From Metridium senile (lineage: Eukaryota > Cnidaria > Anthozoa > Actiniaria > Metridiidae): a DNA stretch of 64,000 bases. The position numbers were made by a program, and so were the translations under genes. Below the pieces are notes generated by a model. That model was not told the origin of the DNA. It was given only the letters and a program-made list of their open reading frames with translations, and did no database searches. The stretch lies in NCBI GenBank assembly GCA_949775045.1, contig OX459096.1:50257438-50321437 (forward strand). The letters are read 5' to 3'. Shown here piece after piece: positions 55,577 to 64,000 of the stretch; the stretch's first letter is position 1, and the number at the start of each line of letters is the position of its first letter.

Positions 55577-56662
55577 CTGAAAAATAAAAAAAATAGATAA
55601 ATTTTAGTTTTTAAGGTGAAAGTTTGAACTAAAATATTACCTTGTAAATTAAATTAATATCTACAATTAAATAATTGTTTTTTAATATTAATAACAAAGA
55701 ATAATTTACATCCATCTCATTTACAATTTATGTAGCCAGAGAACATCAAAATTCACCTCCATATTTAAACATTAATAACAAAGTTGCGAAAATGTTTTAA
55801 AAAATGATGTGAAAATTTCGTGCTTAAGAAAATACGAAGACATGAGTTATAATTATAATCGATTTATTGGGTGAAATTATTCAAAAGTCCTTACTAAATA
55901 CAACATAAAGTTAAGCAATTATACAAATAATTTTAAAAACTATAAGAGTGAGCCACATACAAAGGTTCAGTTTCAATATGAATATGAATGTGAATATGAA
56001 TATGTTTTCAGTATAGAATTCGAAAGTGCACTATAGATAATTATTTATATTGAGGGGTTAAACTCAAACAAGACGATAGTTCAAGTGTTTTTGTATTTCA
56101 TTGAGATTTGAAGAAATACACGGGCTGTAATTAGAATATGCTCTTTTCAAAAGTCCGTCATTTTGCTTTGTCATTTGGGAGATTCAATTCTATGCTAAGT
56201 AAATATCATTTTGAACGCCGCTTACGATGATTGGCATTTAACTTAACCAAACAACTTCTACAATATTGTATAAATACTACGGCTATAGGAAAGTTCAAGA
56301 GATTTTTCCGTGCAACAATAAAAGTCATGAACAATTTTAATTTTGCGGATATTGGTAGGCTAAAATTGTCGTTTTAATATCAGAAGTGCTGATTTACAGT
56401 CGCACGTATTGCGTCCATTATTACTTTCATTTAGATAATTTTGCTAAAAGACTTTTCGCGCCATTTTGCCGTAGATATAGGATATAGTGACGAGATGTAT
56501 CTAACGTGCAAAAGAAAGTAACAAATCAAATAACACTCTCTTTTTCTCTGTGCACTGATGAGCTTGAAATAAAAAAAGAACGACCCACGCAGATTTAAGA
56601 ATTTGTAGATTATATTAAATTACTCTCACAGTGAGATCGATATGCATAACTCATTTTATCTA

Positions 56663-56878
56663 TTTACAGCGAGAACACTCGAATCACGAACAACTCAAGT
56701 ATAATTTAAACTTTTTTAACCCACATCACTTAAGCGAATAAATGTAATATGCAAACTCAGTGTAGTTTGAATTTAATGCTTCAGTTTTACATGGTTTTGG
56801 GGCCGCAGTAGAATGTTCAGCTAATAACAACCCGAAAATATTCAAGTATTCACGCTTCCAGTATCCTCAATGTAATTA
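56663..56878. repeat. Diverged repeat shared with 62304-62534 (unit 2 copy)
   Basis: Copy of 33939-34154. Confidence 0.7.
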
Positions 56879-59856
56879 GTATTACAATTTTATCACTATT
56901 TTATTCCTATTTCAGTATTTTTTGTAGTATCAATATATATCGTCCGCCATTATCATGATTTTTTGAACGTTGTACAAGTGTTGCTATGTCTGGCGCGTTT
57001 CTTAGTCAAATATAGCACATTTATACAATATTTTCTAAAATTGATTTAGTGTTATGAAATATAGAATCTTGACTGAGGAAAACAGTGTGTCGGCGTTATC
57101 CAGTTTTGTTCCTGTTTTGAGTTTACAATTATACTAGCAGCTGCAGCAAGGAGAAATCTCTTCGGTAGGCGCCAGCTTATATGCCTTCATTACGAAATAA
57201 GACCAACAATTAGTACTCACGTTACTATGACAATCAAGTTAATTTATATTTCTATGAAATTCAAGCAGTTCATGGCATTTTCTAGATAACCGATGTAGTT
57301 AACTGATAGTTGCTTGGGTTTTTTTTAGAATTTTCAAAAATCCGGCTTTACAGCTTATTATTGAATGCGTTTGTAGAGTAATCAACAAGAACAACCGGTT
57401 GTCAATCGGCGAATTTGAACAAGTTACTTAGGACTTAATAAAACTGAAAATGAGAAGGATGGCATAAAATAAACGGTTCCAAATTCAAGCTATTCGCTTA
57501 CAGCTAATTACTGCTAAAGTTGAGCTAAAAATAACAAAAAATAATACAAAATGATGAAATGATAAAAGAGCAACGATCAGCCATTATTCCTCTAGAGTGC
57601 AGGATGTTGTTTTTTAACACTTGGCAGCCGCGAAAGATTTCGTTAACAAAATACCCATTTCACGCTTTCTATCGGCAATATTTTAAAGTATACAACTCAT
57701 TGAACCGTTCTCAAGAAGCTGTACAACTCAATAACGGGCATGCCGAGTTGCATTGATAGAATTCAATTCCGTCTATTTTTAAATCATTCAGATAATGGTT
57801 TTTTTTAAGTCATCCCGCAGTTTTCTAATTTTTGAATACTATAAGTATTGTAGTTTTTAAAAAATCTCAATCTCAACAACTGGAAAAGTCGATTGAAGTG
57901 CACGAAAACTTCCTAATCTGATACAAATGCACATACAGCATCAAAAAGACGTTGAAACAAAGTTAGCTATAACACCGATTGGCTTTGTTAATGTGTATTT
58001 TGCTTGCATTATTCGTCACTTGCCTTGGCACTTGTAAACTTCGTTCCCTTCGCTCATAATTATCGCCAAACACATCACCTATTGAATTAAAAGCGATATC
58101 AGTGTGGAAGTAAATAAGTTTAAAATAGCGTTCATATATATTTTACCAAGATTTGTGCCACTACATTCACCATTGTCTTCTATCAGCTGTTACGGACAAA
58201 AGGGAGGGCAAAAGTGTTCAAAGAAACGTTTACATCGTTCACTTCTGGTTATGCCATTGTAACGTTGTGTCTTCGTTCTACGAGGTTCTTTTGGCAATAG
58301 CCAGTGACGGCTCGTTGCACCTGTTTCAGGGGAGCATTGATTAGTTTCCAATGTCAATTGTTTTCTCTGCTTGTTTAGCTTGCTACAACGCAAACAAAGA
58401 CAGAAAACACGGTGAGTTGACAATAAGTTCGCTTTAGAAAATAAAACTTTCAAGGCAATTAAGGCACTGAGCGTCTTAAACTGGCACTAGCTAGATGCTG
58501 TTTTTTTTACATTGAATAAAATTCTAGAAATTCACTTACACCTGACAAAAGAGATCAAGAAAATGTCATTGGTTGACAGACCATCAGTAGTATGTTTAAT
58601 TTGAAACGACTTATATTGAAAATACTTATTAATAATCATTCAAACAAAACATTACTGATATACTAAGGATAAACTATAATTTAGCTCAAATTAAGGAAAA
58701 ACCGGTAGATTCAGAATTTCCAGAATGTAGAAATAACTATAAATACGTGCGTACTGTCAACCCATTAAGGCGGAGTCAATTGTTAATGGCTTATTTCAGC
58801 TGAATGTTTGTAAAACAATAAAATTGTGAAGTAAAGCCAATGACAGTCATAGAAACAGAGACTGACAAACAATCGATGCATTCTATTTGTTCAATTTTAA
58901 TTCTCAACCATATGAATTTACAATAATTTACAACAATTTACATAATAATATAATAATACAAAGAAGAGAAATAGTTAAAAGATAATGACCTATAAATATG
59001 CATATACAATAATTTACATGATAGTAAATGATACAAAAGAAAATATATAATAACATAAAAAAGTAGAATATGGCAATGCGTTCTAAAAATAAACCATATA
59101 AGGATTATTTTTTTCAATATGTTCTCGCTGCTTAGTTTTGGGATAATAGACCGATCCAAGGTTATGATACATCATTTGTTGCTGTTTCATGCGAGAATAT
59201 ATATAGCGTGTACTCTAATTGCACCCACGGGTTTCAAGGTCGCAATGTTTGTTTTGTCGTTGAAAAAATCGAATATATAATATCACAAAATATCCAACTT
59301 TATAGGTGTTTTTTTAACAGCTTTATTGGCAATCTACATTTAAGACTAAATACAAAATAAGGTTTCGGAAGCTTAAAGAATTATAATCAAAGCAAAACGT
59401 AATTATCAATGTGATTCGCAGAGCTAAATCCGTAAATACTGTATGAAGAAAGAATTACAGAACACATTTAAGACATTTAATTTTAGGTTTCATAGACGCA
59501 TAAATTATATAATTTTACCAAATAGTTGATTTGCATACTCTAGGGAATAATTGTCTTGGATAAATGATATATACACCCGTGGTATATAATAAAATACTCA
59601 TTGTTGTGGGAATGGCGGAAAGCCATATTTCTTTCGTATCCCCCCAAAAAGTGAAGAAAACAAGGGCAAACATACATAGTTCCCGTTAATACTAAAAGGC
59701 ATACACTCCTGTAAACAGTGGTAGAAAGAAGGAAAAAAAAAACACATAAATATCCAGAAGATTTCAAATTAGAAAACGAAACAATTTGCATTCCCGAAGT
59801 AGTTAGCACATGCGCAAAGGCTCCCATGCAATGGTCCCACAAGTGTTAAGGTTTTG

Positions 59857-60108
59857 TGTATGATCGTCGCGGAGTAATTTATGTAATTGCAATTATAGAA
59901 GCCCGAAAAAAATTCGGGACTTCAACAGGATTTGAACCCATGACCTTTGCAGAACCGGTTCTGCAAAGGTCATGGGTTCAAATCCCGTTGAAGTCCCGAA
60001 TTTATTTTCAGGCTTCTATAATTGCAATTACATAAATTGCTTTACTCCGCGACGATCATACTCATACACAAATCATATAACCGCGCGGATCAGACCATAA
60101 CATATATC
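59857..60108. mobile_element. Palindromic T-arm-like element with 13-bp flanking repeats (unit 2)
   Basis: Copy of 37134-37385; flanking TGTTAAGGTTTTG at 59844-59856 and 60109-60121. Confidence 0.78.
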
Positions 60109-60396
60109 TGTTAAGGTTTTGAATAGTGTGTAGTACAATGCTCCAAATTGTTTCCCATCCGTCCTGATCTGAATCCACAGTTAGTGCATAGTTTAATTGT
60201 TAGTTTATTTTTCTTCATTTCTTCATTTACGTTATTCAAATTCATTATTATTTTCAATTCTACCATTTATCCATTTATCAAATTCTTTTTATTCATTCAT
60301 TATTTTATTCTAATTACAAGAAGGCAAAGAGAAACCACAAGTGTGTATTGAAAGATGTTAATTTTGGTTTACGTTCCTTTAAATCCCGTTATTTCA

Positions 60397-60552
60397 TGGC
60401 AAAGAATTATCCCATAGCTAGACAATTTCATATAAGCACTTGTCAGATTTGACAGTACAGGTTGATATATATTGACATATGTAAAACTGTGTTGTCAAAT
60501 CCACAAGGACAGTACTTGTAAAGTTGTGTAGCTATGGGATATTTCGTTGCCA
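60397..60552. mobile_element. MITE with ATCCCATAGCTA ends (unit 2)
   Basis: Copy of 37674-37829. Confidence 0.75.
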
Positions 60553-62303
60553 TAGAATGGGTTGTTTGTAGCGGTAGACGGCTGTTCTCATTAACCTGTG
60601 AAACACTCTTCAGCGTATTACTCTTACATGCAACTTTTAAGTTAAAATTAAAATTAAAATTTCATTGTGTTCGTTGGTTGTTATTTGAATACCGCACTTA
60701 AGGAGGCTCGAAATGGTTTCTGTATATACTGCTATATACCTACTTTATATTGCATATTATGCAGCATTATTGTGAAACTATACAGTTAACCGATATATCA
60801 TTTTAAAGTTTATGGATCTAGGATATCAATTTGTTTTAAATTATTGCGTTTGACGTTGTCATGACAACAGCAGGTTGCTGTAAAAAAGACCTTAAATTCC
60901 TTTATTAAAGCTGATATCTCCAAATCCTTTAGGTGAAAGTTTTTTTAAACTTGTACATGTCTTATTCCCTACATGTTCTTGCAACTGAGGAAAAATGAAA
61001 AAAATTTGTAATGCGAAACCTTTAAAATATTTAAAAAATGATTTTTTTTCTAGATATAAATGGTTTTTCATTACAGATTTTTCTTAAAAATGGATCTACT
61101 AAATCTAAACAAATTGCCAAAATATAAAAAAATCGAATTAATTCTATTAATAGAAATACATTTTGTACGCGTCAGAGGGGTCTTGTAAAATTGGCGATAT
61201 TGCGCGCGTAGAACAAGTGGTATAATAGTAATATAGATGTAGTGGTATTGGGAATGGTTATATAATGAAGTACATGTACTTGTATTGCATTTGTTGGTTC
61301 TGTTGCCCTTTCCCTTGCCCTGTTTTTTTTTCCGTTAGTTTTTGGCGACAAATCGATAAAACGTCGAAAAACGTAACCATGGGGTAGACATTTGGACAAG
61401 CAGGTTGATATTATAAATATCAATTTTTTTTATGTATCAATCCAGGCCAAAGTACTATGCCAAATATTAAATTCCACCCAATGGAAATTCAGTGATATTG
61501 ATTATTTATGACTAAAATAGATAACCTTGAAAATTATTTTATTTTATTAGAGGTACAAATATTGCATACCAACTTTGGTTTTGTCACATTGTGTATATAT
61601 AAGTGAAATCTCTCTATACCAGACATCTCTGTTGACCAAACAATTATGTCTGGATTAGAGAGAATCCCGCCAGTTTTCGAGGGCTTAGAACGGTTCCGCT
61701 GTATATCCTTTACAAATGAAGAACCTTGTGAATCCAGTCCAAGGCCAACTCGGGTCCTAAAGTCTCCTAAAATCTCCCAAAAATAGCGTAAAAACTCTTG
61801 AAAATCGCACTAAATTGAAGTACTCCTTTTTTCAGATAATTTTGCTTAAATCACCTAAAGTTTCCTTAATGCAGTGTAATTACAATACCCAGAATAGTTT
61901 TAAAAGGGATGAATAAGTTTCAAAGTATAGTAATATACATGATATTGTCAATTTTAGAATAATTATTTGTTTTTTTTGTAAAATGGCGTAAAGTCGCCCT
62001 AAGTTGCCTAAAATCGCCTAAAATTGACTTATGTCGTGTCTCATTTCCTCATTTTTGTCTTATAACGCCATAAACCGCATTAAATTAATCGACACTAGCT
62101 ATAGGACTCGAGGCAGGCCTATAGTCCAATCAGCTTGACCAAAGGAAGGAGACCATTGACCATTGCTCGTAGCTAGTGTTTTACCAGTTTTTACGCCGTT
62201 GAATAATTCAACTAATTGACTAATATTTGAATAGCTTTAAAGTTAGTAACGAGAAAAGAGTACCTTAATCTTCCCTATGTTTGTGATGAGAGAAAAGCGC
62301 TCA

Positions 62304-62534
62304 GTTTACAGTGATGACGCTCGAACCGTGAATACTGACTTTGAGTTTTTTGGTAACTTTTTTTAACCCACATCCCATGAGCGAATAGATTAGAAATGTG
62401 TTTTATCATGAACCCTTAGTGTAGTTGGACTCACTGCTTCATTTTTAGAGGTTTTGAAGCAGTAGAAAATTCAGAGAATAACACTGACATAAAATTAATT
62501 AAGTATTCACGACTCGAGTATCCTCACTGTAATT
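62304..62534. repeat. Diverged relative of 33939-34154 and 56663-56878
   Basis: Same ordered blocks (TTTTTTAACCCACATC, AGCGAATA, TAGTGTAGTT, GCAGTAGAA, AAGTATTCACGA, GTATCCTCACTGTAATT) with many substitutions and indels between. It may be an old duplication of the region or a dispersed repeat. Confidence 0.7.
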
Positions 62535-62952
62535 CTGGGGGAATTAAAAGATTATTATTTAGGAAATGTCTTCTAATGTCAAATGATCGGCCTTCTTCAA
62601 AGGGTTCAAAGGATTTTTGAATCAAAATGATAATTGCAAAACACATATAAGACGATATTTTTCATAGATACAGATCTGAAAGAAGTAGGACTTTATTTGA
62701 AGAAATAACAACAGCATTAAATCGAACTAACAAATTTAACACTGCACTTCAATCATATGCAAAATGTGTTGCGGTTTCTCGTTCAAAATACTGATTACTG
62801 CTCGTTGTGATAGAGGCTAAGGCCAACCAATTCCAATTGAACATTGAATTAAATTGAAGAAAGAGGCTCAAAGCCAAGTCAAATGACAAAATTGGGGACT
62901 CAGGGGTAACTGAATCGGGTATGTTCATCGTTAAAAACACCCCTTAAAGATA

Positions 62953-63123
62953 CAGTGGTACGTCTATTAAGCGGTCACCCATTAAGCAGTCACCCTATAT
63001 TAGGCGGCCACAATAAAAAGTCCCAAATATATTCCTATACCTATTTTATACCTCTATTCAGCGGCCAACCTCTATTTAGCGGCCACTTTGGAAAGTCCCG
63101 AGGGTGCCTTAATAGAGGTACCC
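62953..63123. mobile_element. MITE with CAGTGGTACGTCTATTAAG ends
   Basis: 171 bp; left end CAGTGGTACGTCTATTAAGC, right end complement of GGGTACCTCTATTAAGGCACC. Internal GCGGCCAC/GCGGTCACC repeats. A TA dinucleotide precedes the left end; ends of this kind suggest a Tc1/mariner-pogo MITE (inference). Confidence 0.65.
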
Positions 63124-63709
63124 TTTTAAAAGGGCGTGACAGGGACAATATTTAACCCCTATATACTGAGATACCGCATAAAACAGAAAACCAAAAAGCG
63201 CTGGAAAGTGTGCGAAATTAAAGGGATCTGCGATACCTTTTTCGATACCCTATAAGATCGCTGTTTTTTACTACTAAGAGATACGACAGGCATACCTCGA
63301 TGTTTCTAGCTACACTGAAGTTTACAAGTAGTGTAGTTGTAGTTTACACAATTTTAAAATAAGGTTATACAACTAACTTTATCAATAAAACCTTTTAGTT
63401 TAATTTTGAGGACTTTATCCCTAATTAATCACTGTAAAAATAGGCATGAAGTGGCTCACTATTTGTCTTACTTCCAGACGGGAAGAGATAACTCTTGACA
63501 CGTACACTGTCAATATCTAGACACATAAGGTGTTTTCTTACAAGTGTTCAATTATTATAGCTATGAAATATCTTGTTTCTCTATACTAGTTTCGTGTCTG
63601 ATATACCCGCTATTTCACAAAAGTTAGACTTTGAATAATTGTGAATAATACTGTGAATAATGGATACCGAATTATTGTGCATTCCAAGAAAGACCGAAAT
63701 ACATTATAC

Positions 63710-63942
63710 AGCTGTTTCAAAAAACGTACAATACTGAATAGTGCATTCCAAGGCCAAAGGGCATTGTGGGTCATTTGAAATGATAATATAGATAGTGTTA
63801 GCTCGTATATAGTTTTGAATCTAGTGCACTAACAATAAAATAACTAATTATTATTTAGTTTACTTTAAACAATATTACATGACCCACAATGCATTTCGGT
63901 CTTGCAATGCACTATTCAGTATTCTACGTTTTTTAGATAGCT
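63710..63942. mobile_element. MITE with about 64-bp inverted arms
   Basis: Left arm AGCTGTTTCAAAAAACGTAC through ACTGAATAGTGCATT and GCATTGTGGGTCA; the right arm is its complement with few mismatches. About 100 bp of unique spacer. No coding region. Confidence 0.78.
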
Positions 63943-64000
63943 GTATATATCCTATGTTATTGTAGAAAGAACAATTTCAAAGTTATTTACACCCGGGGGA

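Larger units (their letters stand above)
38299..61024. repeat. Tandem duplication, unit 2 (22.73 kb)
   Basis: Second copy of 15542-38298 in the same orientation. Reading by eye I found only a handful of substitutions (paired sites 16042/38799, 17844/40601, 22766/45523, 23525/46282, 32007/54731) plus length changes: minus one 25-bp minisatellite unit, minus two GAAT units and minus one A in a homopolymer. This comparison was not exhaustive. Right boundary is where both copies stop matching, after 61024. Confidence 0.95.
55577..61024. other. Non-coding right part of unit 2
   Basis: Copy of 32853-38298, one base shorter (A-run near 59265). Same contents: diverged repeat (56663-56878), weak exon candidate (58542-58609), T-arm foldback (59857-60108) and MITE (60397-60552). 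In unit 2 this is the region just upstream of the first visible exon, where a promoter might be expected. Confidence 0.6.
61025..64000. other. Non-coding region right of the duplication
   Basis: Single-copy, AT-rich. No exon with a recognisable module on either strand. It contains a diverged repeat (62304-62534), MITEs (62953-63123, 63710-63942), a possible half-element with CTCTCTATACCAGAC near 61609, and CGCCTAAAATCG-type degenerate repeats near 61755-62045. Either a further upstream intron of the gene or its 5' flank. Confidence 0.6.

Noticed and set aside
15542..61024. Two separated alleles (haplotigs) placed in tandem by the assembler as the preferred explanation
   Set aside because: Not excluded, but the few substitutions seen are fewer than expected between alleles of a typical marine invertebrate, and the junction shows a clean microhomology breakpoint. 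Kept as the main alternative to test.
61172..61423. Minus-strand frame as a possible first exon with signal peptide
   Set aside because: The start is not a convincing signal peptide and there is no phase-1 donor in frame leading to exon 1.

Overview
The window looks like animal (metazoan) nuclear DNA. It is AT-rich, nearly all recognisable coding sequence is on the minus strand in short exons bounded by GT/AG splice sites, the introns are full of microsatellites, minisatellites and small inverted-repeat elements, and every recognisable domain is an extracellular animal module. The LamG modules with a YYWPLD-type start, the extracellular TLDc and fibrinogen-like modules and the repeat families suggest a cnidarian or similar early-branching or marine invertebrate; the phylum call is inference and only moderately supported.

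I reconstruct one giant gene, transcribed right to left and open at both ends: 55 exons between 55576 and 1316, totalling 4626 codons with every exon phase matching its neighbour. The order of modules from N- to C-terminus is: a repeated block (LamG/pentraxin; LamG; proline-rich linker; short fibrinogen-like domain; pentraxin; first half of a LamG; TLDc; two F5/8C (discoidin) domains; second half of that LamG; MAM), then the same block again, then the first half of a TLDc, two pentraxin/LamG domains, the second half of that TLDc, an EGF-like exon, a complete LamG, a SEA domain and four fibronectin type III domains. The gene runs on past the left edge. Its first exon, signal peptide and promoter are not visible.

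The main structural event is a 22.7-kb direct tandem duplication: 15542-38298 (unit 1) and 38299-61024 (unit 2), almost identical. Each unit holds 20 exons summing to 4893 bp (1631 codons), both breakpoints lie in non-coding DNA, the junction has a 3-bp microhomology, and the phases let unit 2 read in frame into unit 1. One of the few differences removes a splice donor in unit 2 (position 46282). An assembly artefact has to be excluded.

Layout: 1-1315 intron or 3' flank with a MITE; 1316-4511 fibronectin exons; 4722-5956 SEA; 6520-8099 LamG and EGF-like; 8277-15362 TLDc halves around two pentraxin domains, with introns holding MITEs and a 95-bp minisatellite; 15542-38298 unit 1, whose right 5.4 kb (32853-38298) has no confident exon; 38299-61024 unit 2, laid out the same way; 61025-64000 non-coding with MITE-like repeats and a diverged relative of a stretch in the non-coding part of each unit.

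The protein is most simply read as a large secreted or membrane-attached adhesion or recognition molecule (carbohydrate, matrix or cell-surface binding). That role is inferred from module content only.
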